A stretch of DNA of 64,000 nucleotides from Streptomyces qaidamensis (GCF_001611795.1 NZ_CP015098.1:3472001-3536000), one strand, 5' to 3'. Numbered from the stretch's first letter, positions 1 through 8,136 are shown. Program-made: numbers and translations. The notes: generated by a model from the sequence alone, not told the origin.

Positions 1-118
1 GGTTCCCGAACACCGTGACGACGAACGAGGTGCGGTAGGTCATGCTCGACCTGATCCACATCCCGGCGATCAGCCGGTAGGCCCGCAGCCCCTCGGCCAC
101 GGCACTGCGCTCACCCAC
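1..118 (-). CDS. ABC-2 type permease, N-terminal fragment
   Basis: Only the first 39 codons lie in the window; the gene runs off the left edge. The GTG start overlaps the stop codon of the upstream permease by 8 bases, so the two are translationally coupled and probably form a heterodimeric ABC-2 exporter. The visible peptide begins MGERSAVAEGLRAYRLIAGM and continues to the edge with a basic and hydrophobic stretch, typical of the cytoplasmic start of ABC-2 permeases (DUF990-like family). The ATPase partner is not in the window and may lie further left. Substrate unknown. Confidence 0.7.
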   Translation of the reverse strand, partial: MGERSAVAEGLRAYRLIAGMWIRSSMTYRTSFVVTVFGN

Positions 119-917
119 CCTGCACCACCACCCTGCGTGTCGCGGCCGACTGCAGCAGCCGCCCCGCCGCCAGCAGCGCCACCGCCCACGCCGCCTGGAA
201 GGCGAACGCCCCGAGCGGATCGGTCTCCCCCATCAGCACGTCCGCCGGCATCTGGATCTGCGCCGCCCACGGGAGCACCCGCACCACCTCGCCGAGAGCG
301 CCCGGGAAGGCGTTCAGCGGCAGCACCATGCCCGAGAAGAAGATCCCCGTGACTGTCAGGACCTGGTTCACACCCATGCCGTCCATCAGCCAGAACACGC
401 TCAGCGCGGCCAGATAGCGCAGGGCGAAGCTCACGACCGTCGCCAGCAGCAGCGTCACCACGAAGGCCGCCCACGGGGTGACGTCCGTCGGCAGTGCCAT
501 CGGGAAGAAGACCGCGCCGAAAACGAACGGCACCACCCCCCGCCCCAGCATCTGGAACAGCGCCCGCCCCACGTCCCCCGCCAGCCACCACAGCTGAAGA
601 TCGGCCGGCCGGTACAGGTCGACGGCGATCTCGCCGGTGCGGATGCGCTCCATCAGGTCCTTCTCGGCGCCGCCGCCCTGGATCGCGAGGGTCGCGTAGA
701 GGCACTGCCCCAGCCAGACGTACGTCACGGCCTGCGCCTGGTCGTACCCCCCGAGGTTCGGTTTCTCGTGCCACAGCGCCAGATACGTGTAGACGAGGAT
801 GACGCCGAAGACGGTGTTGGTGAACACTCCGGCCACCGTGGCCGCCCGGTACGTCGCGTACCGCCGGAAGCCTCCCGCCGCGACGGCCGCGTACAACCGT
901 CCCGAGCCCACATCCAC
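111..917 (-). CDS. ABC-2 family transporter permease
   Basis: Membrane protein of 268 residues with about six hydrophobic segments and the layout of the DUF990/ABC2_membrane_6 family. These work in pairs with an ATPase to export an unknown substrate. I start it at GTG 917, just after an AGGAGG-like site; a second GTG at 911 has better spacing and is an alternative. A longer frame reaching 1241 has no transmembrane character and is not used. The gene overlaps the next permease by 8 bases. The divergent neighbour is a penicillin-binding protein, so a cell-envelope role is possible, but this is inference. Confidence 0.75.
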   Translation of the reverse strand: MDVGSGRLYAAVAAGGFRRYATYRAATVAGVFTNTVFGVILVYTYLALWHEKPNLGGYDQAQAVTYVWLGQCLYATLAIQGGGAEKDLMERIRTGEIAVDLYRPADLQLWWLAGDVGRALFQMLGRGVVPFVFGAVFFPMALPTDVTPWAAFVVTLLLATVVSFALRYLAALSVFWLMDGMGVNQVLTVTGIFFSGMVLPLNAFPGALGEVVRVLPWAAQIQMPADVLMGETDPLGAFAFQAAWAVALLAAGRLLQSAATRRVVVQGG

Positions 918-1389
918 AGCCCTCCTCGCCGCCGGCACCGAAGCGCAGGAGCCTAGTGGTCGGGTGATCGGGCGTGCCACGCAATTTCGGGGAGCGGCGG
1001 GGGCGCCGCGGGGCGAGTGCGCACCGGCGCAGACGGTACGATCCGTTGCGTCCGCGTGGGCCGAGGCGCCCGTGGCCGGGGCGAGCAGCGTGGCGGCGGT
1101 GCCGGCCGGGCGGAGCGTACGAGCCGTCGCGATCCACGGCCGTGTCCCCCTTCGGGCGAATGTCGCGCAGGCGAGATCACGATGCGGGCAGACGTGCGGA
1201 GCACCACGGTCGGCCCCGTGCCCGCCCGCGCACCCGCTCACACGCGGCCCGCCTCACCACACGGCACACGACACGGCCCTCGATCAGGGAACTGATCAAC
1301 GGATGGGACAGTCTTCATCACAGGGGCGCAAGAGCGAGCAGAGACGTACGGGAACGACGTACGACGCGAAACAGGAGTCCGTGCACGAC
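918..1389. other. Divergent intergenic region
   Basis: About 470 bases between the ABC permease and the penicillin-binding protein. Open frames crossing it are GC-rich and have no recognisable protein features. It should hold the promoters of both divergent transcripts. The only specific signal seen is an ECF-sigma-like element near 1288-1313. Confidence 0.5.
1288..1313 (+). promoter_or_regulatory. Candidate ECF (sigma-E type) promoter
   Basis: GGAAC at 1288-1292 and GTC at 1311-1313 are separated by 18 bases, about 70 bases before the penicillin-binding protein. This resembles the GGAAC...GTC promoters of the Streptomyces cell-envelope-stress sigma factor SigE. A cell-wall synthase is a plausible target. 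The motif is short, so chance occurrence cannot be excluded. Confidence 0.35.
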
Positions 1390-3798
1390 ATGAGTGACGA
1401 GCCTCAGCCGCAGCAGCCGAATCCGGGCTGGGCAGCGAGCCAGCCGCAGGCGCACGCCGACGGCGCCCCGGGCACGCCCGCGGCGGCCGGGAAACCGAAG
1501 CGGACCGGCTGGCGCCGGGCGATCCCGACCTGGCGCATGACGCTCGGCGGCTTCATCATCGTCGTCCTGCTGCTGGTCGGCGGGTTCTTCCTGGGCTACT
1601 CCCTCGTGAAGATCCCCCCGGCCAACGCGCTCGCCACCAAGCAGGCCAACGTCTACCTCTACGCCGACGGCTCCGTGATCGCCCGCGACGGCGAGGTCAA
1701 CCGGGAGAACGTCACCCTCCCGCAGATCTCCAAGGACGCCCAGCACGCGATCCTGGCCGCCGAGGACCGCGACTTCTACACCGAGTCCGCCGTCGACCCC
1801 AAGGCCATGGTCCGCGCCGCCTGGAACACCGCCCTCGGCAAGGGCAAGCAGTCCGGCTCCACGATCACCCAGCAGTACGTGAAGAACTACTACCTGCGCC
1901 AGGACCAGACCGTCACGCGCAAGGCCAAGGAGTTCTTCATCGCGATCAAGCTGGACCGCGAGGTCAGCAAGGACCACATCCTGGAGGGCTACCTCAACAC
2001 CAGCTACTTCGGCCGCAACGCCTACGGCATCCAGGCCGCCGCCCAGGCCTACTACGGCATGGACGCCAAGGAACTCGACCCGGCCCGCTCCGCCTACCTC
2101 GCCGCGCTCGTCAACGCCCCCAGCCAGTACGACGTCGTCGCCCACCCGGAGAACCGCAAGGCCGCCGAGTCCCGCTGGAACTACGTCCTGGACGGCATGG
2201 TCAAGAAGGGCTGGCTCAGCGAGTCCGAGCGGGCCGGCATGAAGTTCCCCATGCCGAAGGAGTCCACCCTCTCGACCGGCATGTCCGGGCAGCGCGGCTA
2301 CATCGTCCGGATCGTCAAGGACTACCTCACCCAGAACAAGATCATCGAAGAGAGCAAGCTCGACGCCGGCGGCTACCGCATCACGACCACCCTGCAGAAG
2401 GGCAAGCAGGACGCGTTCGTGAAGGCCGTCAACGACAAGCTGATGGCCAAGCTCGACAAGAAGAACAACAAGGTCGACACCTACGTCCGCGCCGGCGGCG
2501 CCTCCGTCGACCCGAAGACCGGCAAGGTCGTGGCGATGTACAACGGCATCGACTACGTCAAGCAGTACACGCCGAACGCCACCCGCCGGGACTTCCAGGT
2601 CGGCTCCACCTTCAAGCCGTTCGTGTTCACCTCGGCCGTCGAGAACCACTCGGAGACCCAGGACGGCCGCGTCATCACCCCGAACACGATCTACGACGGC
2701 ACCAACAAGCGCGTGGTCCAGGGCTGGGCCGGCGAACCGTACAACCCCGAGAACGAGGACCAGCACTCCTACGGCGACATCACCGTCACCGAGGCCACCG
2801 ACAGCTCCGTTAACTCGGTGTACGCGCAGATGGCCGCCGACGTCGGCCCCGCGAAGGTCAAGCAGACCGCGATCGACCTGGGCGTCCCCGAGACCACCCC
2901 CGACCTCGCCGACGGCCCCGCCATCGCGCTCGGCACCGCCACCGCCAGCGTCCTCGACATGGCGGAGGCCTACGCCACGCTCGCCAACCACGGGCGGCAC
3001 GGCACCTACACGATGGTCGAGAAGGTCAGCAAGGAAGGCACGCCCGTCGAGCTGCCCGAGCGGCGCACCCGGCAGGCCGTGAGCCGCGAGGCCGCCGACA
3101 CCACCACCTCCATGCTGCGCAGTGTCGTCCAGAACGGCACCGCCTCCGCCGCCCAGGGCGCGGGCCGCCCCGTCGCCGGCAAGACCGGCACCGCCGAGGA
3201 GGACACGGCGGCCTGGTTCGCGGGCTACACCCCCGACCTCGCCACCGTCGTCGCCGTCATGGGACAGGACCCCGTCACCGCCGCCCACAAGTCGCTGTAC
3301 GGCGCCATGGGCCTGCCGCGCATCAACGGCGGCGGGGCGCCCACGGAGATCTGGACGCAGTTCACCCAGGACGCCCTCAAGGGCAAGCCCGTCAAGGAGT
3401 TCGACCTCAGGCTCCAGCCGGGCTCCGACGTCTCGCAGGCACCCAGCAGCGAGGCCCCCGCCGACCCGACCACCGGCGGCACCACCGACGGCGGCACGAC
3501 CACCGGCGGCGAGGAGACCGGCACCGAGACGCCCGGCCAGAGCCCCAGCGCCCCCGAGGGGCAGACCGCGGGCCAGACCGACGGCGGCACCACCGACGGC
3601 GGCACCGGCGGCGAGTCCCCCACGGGCGGCGGCACCGCGGACGGCGGCACGACCGACGGCGGTACCACGGGCGGCGGTACGGCCGACGGCGGTACCACGG
3701 AGGGCGGTGGCGGCGGCGACACGAGCGACGGCGGCGCGACGGGCGGCCCGACCGGCCCCGGCTGGGGCGTGGTCCCGCAGACCGCCCGCCGCGAGTAG
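1390..3798 (+). CDS. Class A penicillin-binding protein (transglycosylase/transpeptidase)
   Basis: Bifunctional peptidoglycan synthase of 802 residues. A short cytoplasmic Pro/Gln-rich tail is followed by a transmembrane anchor at about 52-74. The GT51 transglycosylase domain has EDRDFY at 125-130 and SGSTITQQ near 157. The transpeptidase domain has STFK at 406-409 with nucleophile Ser406, SVN at 473-475 and KTG at 598-600, so both activities look intact. The last 110 residues are a Gly/Thr/Asp-rich tail of TDGGT-like repeats, probably an extracellular wall-spanning linker. An in-frame GTG at 1381, closer to the AGGAG at 1373, is an alternative start. Confidence 0.93.
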   Translation: MSDEPQPQQPNPGWAASQPQAHADGAPGTPAAAGKPKRTGWRRAIPTWRMTLGGFIIVVLLLVGGFFLGYSLVKIPPANALATKQANVYLYADGSVIARDGEVNRENVTLPQISKDAQHAILAAEDRDFYTESAVDPKAMVRAAWNTALGKGKQSGSTITQQYVKNYYLRQDQTVTRKAKEFFIAIKLDREVSKDHILEGYLNTSYFGRNAYGIQAAAQAYYGMDAKELDPARSAYLAALVNAPSQYDVVAHPENRKAAESRWNYVLDGMVKKGWLSESERAGMKFPMPKESTLSTGMSGQRGYIVRIVKDYLTQNKIIEESKLDAGGYRITTTLQKGKQDAFVKAVNDKLMAKLDKKNNKVDTYVRAGGASVDPKTGKVVAMYNGIDYVKQYTPNATRRDFQVGSTFKPFVFTSAVENHSETQDGRVITPNTIYDGTNKRVVQGWAGEPYNPENEDQHSYGDITVTEATDSSVNSVYAQMAADVGPAKVKQTAIDLGVPETTPDLADGPAIALGTATASVLDMAEAYATLANHGRHGTYTMVEKVSKEGTPVELPERRTRQAVSREAADTTTSMLRSVVQNGTASAAQGAGRPVAGKTGTAEEDTAAWFAGYTPDLATVVAVMGQDPVTAAHKSLYGAMGLPRINGGGAPTEIWTQFTQDALKGKPVKEFDLRLQPGSDVSQAPSSEAPADPTTGGTTDGGTTTGGEETGTETPGQSPSAPEGQTAGQTDGGTTDGGTGGESPTGGGTADGGTTDGGTTGGGTADGGTTEGGGGGDTSDGGATGGPTGPGWGVVPQTARRE

Positions 3799-3820
3799 CG
3801 CCACGACGGCTCAGGACGCG

Positions 3821-4141
3821 TCAGTGACCGCTGGTCGCCTTCAGCCCCACCACGGCGACCAGCAGCAGGCACACGAAGAAGATCCGGGCGGCGGTCGCCG
3901 GCTCACCCAGCACCGCCATGCCGAACACCGCCGCCCCGGCCGCACCGATCCCCACCCACACTCCGTAGGCGGTACCGATGGGGAGGGTCCTGGCGGCCTG
4001 CGACAGCAGCAGCATGCTGGCGACGATGCCGGCGCCGGTGAGCAGGCTGGGCAGCGGACGCGTGAAGCCGTCGGTGTACTTCATGCCGACGGACCAGCCC
4101 ACCTCCAGCAGACCGGCGACGACGAGCAGAACCCAGGCCAT
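3821..4141 (-). CDS. gdx: SMR family guanidinium exporter (Gdx/SugE type)
   Basis: Small multidrug resistance protein of 106 residues with four transmembrane helices. The membrane Glu is Glu13, and the sequence is close to E. coli SugE/Gdx throughout (AGLLEVGWSVGMKYT, then LPIGTAYGVW). Gdx proteins are dual-topology proton/guanidinium antiporters. ATG 4141 is preceded by a well spaced GGAGG. A longer frame to 4240 would run through the riboswitch and is rejected. The guanidine-III riboswitch immediately upstream supports guanidinium rather than general drug export. Confidence 0.9.
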   Translation of the reverse strand: MAWVLLVVAGLLEVGWSVGMKYTDGFTRPLPSLLTGAGIVASMLLLSQAARTLPIGTAYGVWVGIGAAGAAVFGMAVLGEPATAARIFFVCLLLVAVVGLKATSGH

Positions 4142-4178
4142 GACGGGCACCTCCGGGAAAAGGGCTGACGGTGTCGGT

Positions 4179-4223
4179 GCGTCGTCTTTGCCTTGATCCC
4201 GGTACGGCGCGTCTCGTCGGGGG
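4179..4223 (-). promoter_or_regulatory. Guanidine-III (ykkC-III) riboswitch
   Basis: On the minus strand this reads CCCCCGACGAGACGCGCCGT followed by ACCGGGATCAAGGCAAAGAC and GACGC. It matches by eye the conserved guanidine-III core (ACGAG, GCGCCGUACC, CAAGGCAAAGACG). It lies about 40 bases upstream of the Gdx start codon, the usual place for this class, which forms a pseudoknot and probably controls ribosome access. One helix pair looks like an A-C mismatch, so folding should be confirmed. Gene context makes the call strong. Confidence 0.82.
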
Positions 4224-4253
4224 TCCTTCCAACGTAGCAAAGCCCCACGACAC

Positions 4254-4293
4254 GGCGAAGGGGCCGGTGACGGTGGTCACCGGCCCCTTCGCC
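4254..4293. terminator. Bidirectional hairpin terminator
   Basis: An 18-bp perfect inverted repeat with a 4-base loop (4254-4271 against 4276-4293). It sits between the 3' end of the GroES-like gene and the promoter side of the riboswitch, so it would end GroES-like transcripts before the guanidine-controlled unit. Confidence 0.85.
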
Positions 4294-4300
4294 ATGGGTC

Positions 4301-4657
4301 CTAGAGGTACAGGCCCGTCGAGTCCTCGGCGCCCTCGAACCGGTCCGCGGCCACGGCGTGCAGATCACGCTCGCGCATCAGCACGTACGCGATCCCCCGC
4401 ACCTCGACCTCGGCGCGGTCCTCCGGGTCGAACAGCACCCGGTCGCCCGCCTCCACGGTCCGCACGTTCTGCCCGACCGCGACGACCTCGGCCCATGCCA
4501 GCCGCCGGCCCACCGCCGCCGTGGCGGGGATCAGGATGCCGCCGCCGGAACGCCGCTCGCCCTCGCTGGTGTCCTGCCGCACGAGTACGCGGTCGTGCAG
4601 CATCCGGATCGGCAGCTTGTCCGGATGGGTATTGTGCTCGTTTCTCTTGGCGCTCAC
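4301..4657 (-). CDS. GroES-like co-chaperone
   Basis: Protein of 118 residues with the Cpn10 fold signature: LPIRMLHDRVLV at the N terminus, a Gly/Ser-rich mobile loop (GERRSGGGILIP), then AEVVAVGQNV, GDRVLFDP and a late VLMRERDLHAV. It is longer and more diverged than the main Streptomyces GroES and has no groEL beside it, so it is probably an accessory paralogue. It ends at a strong terminator. No regulatory motif was noted upstream. Confidence 0.8.
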   Translation of the reverse strand: MSAKRNEHNTHPDKLPIRMLHDRVLVRQDTSEGERRSGGGILIPATAAVGRRLAWAEVVAVGQNVRTVEAGDRVLFDPEDRAEVEVRGIAYVLMRERDLHAVAADRFEGAEDSTGLYL

Positions 4658-4701
4658 GCCCTGAAACCTACCTGTCTCCCCCGCAAACGTACGCAGCCGG
4701 G

Positions 4702-5031
4702 TCAGCCCTTGCGCCGCCGCGTGCTGACCGCGAGCAGCCCGACCACGCCCACGACGACGAGCGCGACGGGCACGACACGCTCCAGCCGGGGCGCCCCGTC
4801 CTCGTCCACGAACCGGGCGCGCACATCGGTGACGGCCCGGTTGACCCCCACGTAAGCCCGTCCGAGGGTGTGATCAATGTTGGAAGCGACCTTGGCCTTG
4901 GCATCCCCGACGATCGTCTTGGGGTGCACCCGCACCCCGATCTCGTCGAGGGTCTCGGCCAGGGTCGCGCGGCGGCGCCTGATGTCCGCCTCGATCTGCG
5001 CCGGGGTCCTGGAGTCCGCCGTGTCCGCCAC
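4702..5031 (-). CDS. DUF3618 membrane protein
   Basis: Protein of 109 residues beginning with a charged helix (TPAQIEADIRRRRATLAETL) that is the hallmark of DUF3618, with a C-terminal transmembrane segment (about 86-103) and a basic RRRKG tail. Function unknown; family members are often next to membrane-stress or phage-shock-like proteins. GTG 5031 is the start. It is divergent from bcp. Confidence 0.8.
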   Translation of the reverse strand: MADTADSRTPAQIEADIRRRRATLAETLDEIGVRVHPKTIVGDAKAKVASNIDHTLGRAYVGVNRAVTDVRARFVDEDGAPRLERVVPVALVVVGVVGLLAVSTRRRKG

Positions 5032-5126
5032 CGTGTCGCCTCCGAAGTCGGTGTGAAGCCTGTGCAGGACAGTCTGTCAGCTCCACGGGTCATCACACTG
5101 TCAGCACCCCCGGTTACGCTGGCCAG

Positions 5127-5594
5127 ATGAGCGAGCGACTCCAGCCGGGGGACATGGCCCCCGCCTTCACCCTGCCCGACGCCGACGGCACCGAGGTGTC
5201 CCTGTCGGACCACAAGGGCCGCAAGGTCATCGTGTACTTCTACCCGGCCGCCCTCACGCCCGGCTGCACGAAGCAGGCCTGCGACTTCACCGACAACCTG
5301 GAGCTGCTGGCGGGCGCGGGCTACGAGGTCATCGGCATCTCCCCCGACAAGCCGGAGAAGCTGGCCAAGTTCCGCGACAAGGAGTCCCTGAAGGTCACCC
5401 TGCTGGCCGACCCGGACAAGCAGGTCCTGGAGTCCTACGGCGCCTTCGGCGAGAAGAAGCTGTACGGCAAGACGGTCGTCGGCGTCATCCGCTCCACGAT
5501 CGTCGTGGACGAGGAGGGCAAGGTCGAACGCGCCCTGTACAACGTCAAGGCCACGGGCCACGTCGCCAAGATCATCAAGGATCTGGGGGTCTGA
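5127..5594 (+). CDS. bcp: Peroxiredoxin Bcp (thioredoxin-dependent thiol peroxidase)
   Basis: Peroxiredoxin of 155 residues that reduces hydroperoxides in the cytoplasm using thioredoxin. The active-site motif TPGCTKQAC contains the peroxidatic Cys47 and a second Cys52 spaced as in E. coli Bcp, so the atypical 2-Cys mechanism is likely. FYPAALTPGC and GVIRSTIVVDEEG match the family. Length is normal. A short hairpin follows, then tRNA-Leu on the same strand. Confidence 0.93.
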   Translation: MSERLQPGDMAPAFTLPDADGTEVSLSDHKGRKVIVYFYPAALTPGCTKQACDFTDNLELLAGAGYEVIGISPDKPEKLAKFRDKESLKVTLLADPDKQVLESYGAFGEKKLYGKTVVGVIRSTIVVDEEGKVERALYNVKATGHVAKIIKDLGV

Positions 5595-5599
5595 GGGCG

Positions 5600-5627
5600 T
5601 TGCCCGACCAGTAGCATGGCCGGGCAA
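5600..5627. terminator. Short hairpin after bcp
   Basis: TTGCCCG (5600-5606) pairs with CGGGCAA (5621-5627) across a 14-base loop, between bcp and the tRNA gene. Weak, but placed as a terminator would be. Confidence 0.4.
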
Positions 5628-5633
5628 TGCCAG

Positions 5634-5720
5634 GCGGCCGTGGTGGAACTGGCAGTCACGCTGGGTTTAGGTCCCAGTGGGGTAACTCCCGTGAGGGTTC
5701 GAGTCCCTCCGGCCGCACCA
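5634..5720 (+). tRNA. tRNA-Leu (anticodon TAG)
   Basis: Class II tRNA. The acceptor stem GCGGCCG/CGGCCGC is followed by A and an encoded CCA. The anticodon stem CTGGG/CCCAG encloses loop TTTAGGT, giving anticodon TAG (reads CUA and other CUN codons). It has a long variable arm (TGGGGTAACTCCCG) and T-loop TTCGAGT. It is not bldA, which has anticodon TAA. Confidence 0.96.
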
Positions 5721-5724
5721 GAGT

Positions 5725-6327
5725 TCAGCCGAGCAGCTCACGCACGACGGGCACCAGCGCCCGGAATGCCTTCCCCCGGTGGCTGATCGCGTTCTTCTCC
5801 TGAGGGGTCAGTTCCGCGCAGGTCCGGTGCTCGCCGTCCGGCTGGAGGATCGGGTCGTAGCCGAAGCCGCCCGTGCCCGTCGGCTCGTGGCGGAGGGTGC
5901 CGCGGAGCTGTCCCTCGACCACCCTCTCCGTGCCGTCGGGCAGGGCCAGGGCCGCCGCGCAGGCGAAGTGGGCGCCGCGGTGCTCGTCCGCGATGTCCGA
6001 GAGCTGGGCGAGGAGGAGGTCCAGGTTGGCCTTGTCGTCGCCGTGCCGGCCGGCCCAGCGGGCGGAGAAGATGCCCGGGGCGCCGTTGAGGACGTCGACG
6101 CAGAGGCCCGAGTCGTCGGCGACGGCGGGCAGGCCCGTCGCCTGGGCCAACGCGTGGGCCTTGAGAAGCGCGTTCTCGGCGAACGTCACCCCGGTCTCCT
6201 TGACGTCGGGGATGTCCGGGTAGGCGTCGGCGCCGACGAGTTCGTGGGGCAGCCCGGCTTCGGCGAGGATCGCGCGAAGTTCGGTGACCTTCCCGGCGTT
6301 TCGGGTGGCGAGGATCAGGCGACTCAT
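5725..6327 (-). CDS. rdgB: RdgB/HAM1 non-canonical purine NTP pyrophosphatase
   Basis: House-cleaning enzyme of 200 residues that hydrolyses (d)ITP and XTP to monophosphates. The N-terminal nucleotide motif is ATRNAGKVTEL; catalytic acidic residues lie in VADDSGLCVDVL; GGFGYDPIL and the C-terminal SHRGKAFRAL complete the family pattern. ATG 6327 gives the expected length; a longer frame upstream runs into an intergenic repeat. It sits near rph as in mycobacteria. Confidence 0.94.
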   Translation of the reverse strand: MSRLILATRNAGKVTELRAILAEAGLPHELVGADAYPDIPDVKETGVTFAENALLKAHALAQATGLPAVADDSGLCVDVLNGAPGIFSARWAGRHGDDKANLDLLLAQLSDIADEHRGAHFACAAALALPDGTERVVEGQLRGTLRHEPTGTGGFGYDPILQPDGEHRTCAELTPQEKNAISHRGKAFRALVPVVRELLG

Positions 6328-6351
6328 GGCCCCAAGGGTAGGGGCCCCGCC

Positions 6352-6396
6352 AGGGGCGCGGGGAACTGCGCGATCAGCCCCCGCGGACCCGCACCC
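6352..6396. repeat. Streptomyces-type intergenic repeat, copy 1
   Basis: Contains AGGGGCGCGGGGAACTGC (6352-6369), identical over 18 bases to 36122-36139. I know similar sequences as frequent intergenic repeats in Streptomyces genomes. It lies upstream of rdgB and downstream of its divergent neighbour. Confidence 0.6.
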
Positions 6397-6448
6397 CATC
6401 GACGGCAGAAACCCGGCACACGAGAAGCCCGGCCGGGCCGGCGCAGCG

Positions 6449-6847
6449 TTACGGCGTGCAGACCTTCGTCAGTTCGCCCGCCGCGTCCGTGACCGGGCTG
6501 ATGTCGGGTGTCTCGTCGCCGTTCTCGATCGACGTACGGACGTTGTCGACCGCCTTGTTGAGGTCGTCGACGGCCTTGCTGACATCCGCGTTGTCGGTCT
6601 TGTCGCCGATCTCGCCGAGGTTCTTGTCGATGGAGTCGAGGGACTCGTCGAGCTGCGTCGGGTCGTTCGCCGCGCTGTCGACCGCCTGCTGGAGTTCCGT
6701 GACGCTGTCGGCGATGGCGTCGGCGGTCTGGACGCAGTCCAGCGCCTTGTCGACGGCGGCACAGCCGGTGGTGAGTCCGGCGGTCAGCGCGACGGCCGCC
6801 AGGGTGGCGGCGACGGCTGCGGTGCGGCGTCGGCGGCTCGCGGCCAT
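6449..6847 (-). CDS. Small secreted lipoprotein, unknown function
   Basis: Protein of 132 residues starting at ATG 6847: Arg-rich n-region, hydrophobic segment and a lipobox-like LTTGC with Cys29 as the likely lipidation site. The mature part is rich in Asp, Ala, Val and Lys, with heptad-like spacing suggesting helical or coiled-coil structure, plus two further cysteines (DCVQ near residue 37, and KVCTP at the end). No family is recognised. It lies between rdgB and rph on the same strand. Confidence 0.75.
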   Translation of the reverse strand: MAASRRRRTAAVAATLAAVALTAGLTTGCAAVDKALDCVQTADAIADSVTELQQAVDSAANDPTQLDESLDSIDKNLGEIGDKTDNADVSKAVDDLNKAVDNVRTSIENGDETPDISPVTDAAGELTKVCTP

Positions 6848-6992
6848 GGAGCGGTCCCTCTCGTTCGGCGGGCCGGTCGGGCCCGCGTGGCTGGCCGGGC
6901 GCACAGGGATGAGCCGTGCGCCCGTACTCCTTCAGACGCGCGGGTGCTCGGCTCGGTTGCCCGAGCCGAGCACCCGTCTTGGTGTGCCCTTT

Positions 6993-7078
6993 ACTTTTCG
7001 AGGACGGCCCACTGTCGAGGACGGCCCACTGTCGAGGACGGCCCACTTTCGAGGACGGCCTACTTTTCGAGGACGGCG
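6993..7078. repeat. Tandem duplication of the rph 3' end
   Basis: Five tandem copies of a roughly 17-base unit, TCGAGGACGGCC plus ACT/TACTT. They start at 6998, 7015, 7032, 7049 and 7067. The copy at 7067 is the real end of rph; the other four extend downstream of its stop. The outermost copy again reads Val-Leu-Glu-Lys-stop on the minus strand. Confidence 0.9.
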
Positions 7079-7797
7079 TCGAGTGCGGTGCGCTGGTGGG
7101 CGGCGAGATCGGCGCAGCCGGCGACGGCGAGGTCGAGGAGGGCGTTCAGTTCGTCGCGGGCGAAGGGCTCGGCTTCGGCGGTGCCCTGGACTTCGACGAA
7201 GCGGCCGTCGCCGGTGCAGACGACGTTCATGTCGGTGTCGGCCTTGACGTCTTCCTCGTAGCAGAGGTCGAGGAGGGGGACGCCGCCGACGATGCCGACG
7301 GAGACGGCGGAGACGGTGCCGGTGAGAGGCTTGCGGCCGGCCTTGATGAGCTTCTTGCCCTGGGCCCAGGCGACGGCGTCGGCCAGTGCCACGTAGGCGC
7401 CGGTGATCGCGGCCGTGCGGGTGCCGCCGTCGGCCTGGAGGACATCGCAGTCGAGCACGATCGTGTTCTCGCCGAGAGCCTTGTAGTCGATGACGGCGCG
7501 CAGGGACCGGCCGATGAGGCGGCTGATCTCGTGGGTGCGGCCACCGATGCGGCCCTTGACGGACTCGCGGTCGCCGCGGCTGTTGGTGGCGCGGGGCAGC
7601 ATGGAGTACTCGGCGGTGACCCAGCCTTCGCCGCTGCCCTTGCGCCAGCGGGGGACGCCTTCGGTGACGGAGGCGGTGCAGAAGACCTTGGTGTCGCCGA
7701 AGGAGACCAGAACGGATCCTTCGGCGTGCTTGCTCCACCCGCGTTCGATGGTGATGGGGCGGAGCTGCTGGGGGGTGCGGCCGTCGATTCGAGACAT
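7060..7797 (-). CDS. rph: Ribonuclease PH
   Basis: Phosphorolytic 3'-5' exoribonuclease of 245 residues that trims tRNA 3' ends. Characteristic segments are [31 protein letters not shown], the phosphate-binding [14 protein letters not shown], and [17 protein letters not shown] with catalytic acidic residues. Length is normal. Its final codons have been copied in tandem downstream. The partner on the other side is nagF; a strong hairpin separates them. Confidence 0.96.
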   Translation of the reverse strand: MSRIDGRTPQQLRPITIERGWSKHAEGSVLVSFGDTKVFCTASVTEGVPRWRKGSGEGWVTAEYSMLPRATNSRGDRESVKGRIGGRTHEISRLIGRSLRAVIDYKALGENTIVLDCDVLQADGGTRTAAITGAYVALADAVAWAQGKKLIKAGRKPLTGTVSAVSVGIVGGVPLLDLCYEEDVKADTDMNVVCTGDGRFVEVQGTAEAEPFARDELNALLDLAVAGCADLAAHQRTALDAVLEK

Positions 7798-7823
7798 GCG
7801 GCTGAGCCTATCCGTACGTGCGG

Positions 7824-7854
7824 AAGGGCCCCTCCCGCGGTGGGAGGGGCCCTT
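7824..7854. terminator. Terminator between nagF and rph
   Basis: Perfect 13-bp inverted repeat AAGGGCCCCTCCC/GGGAGGGGCCCTT with a 5-base loop. It lies downstream of nagF and upstream of rph on the minus strand. Confidence 0.88.
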
Positions 7855-7902
7855 GGTGCGCCGGGAAGGTCAGGGGGTGAAGCCCGGGACGATCCCCGCT
7901 CT

Positions 7903-8136
7903 TCACATCATGTCTTCGATGTCCGCGGCGATGGGGTCGGCGTCGGTGCCGATGACGACCTGGATCGCGGTGCCCATCTTGACGACGCCGTGGGCGCCGG
8001 CGGCCTTCAGGGCGGCCTCGTCTACCTTGGCGGGGTCGACGACCTCGGTCCGCAGGCGGGTGATGCAGCCTTCGACCTCTTCGATGTTGTCGATGCCGCC
8101 GAGCCCGGCAACGATCTTCTCAGCCTTGCTGGCCAT
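7903..8136 (-). CDS. nagF: PTS EIIB component, GlcNAc-specific
   Basis: Phosphotransfer domain of 77 residues of the glucose/GlcNAc PTS family. It accepts phosphate on Cys24 (EEVEGCITRLR) and passes it to sugar bound in the EIIC permeases. It is separated from EIIC as a single-domain protein, as in S. coelicolor nagF. ATG 8136 gives the standard domain; longer frames are unsupported. It is divergent from nagE1, with a DasR-type operator between them. Confidence 0.92.
   Translation of the reverse strand: MASKAEKIVAGLGGIDNIEEVEGCITRLRTEVVDPAKVDEAALKAAGAHGVVKMGTAIQVVIGTDADPIAADIEDMM

Noticed and set aside
1318..3804. Long minus-strand frame of 828 codons opposite the penicillin-binding protein
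   Set aside because: Composition is Gly/Val/Leu/Asp-rich with no domain, as expected of a GC-rich shadow; the plus strand has complete PBP motifs.
5634..5720. bldA tRNA
   Set aside because: The anticodon loop TTTAGGT gives TAG, not TAA, so it does not read UUA.
6993..7078. Possible CRISPR array at the 17-base repeats
   Set aside because: Copies are directly adjacent with no unique spacers, and they derive from rph.
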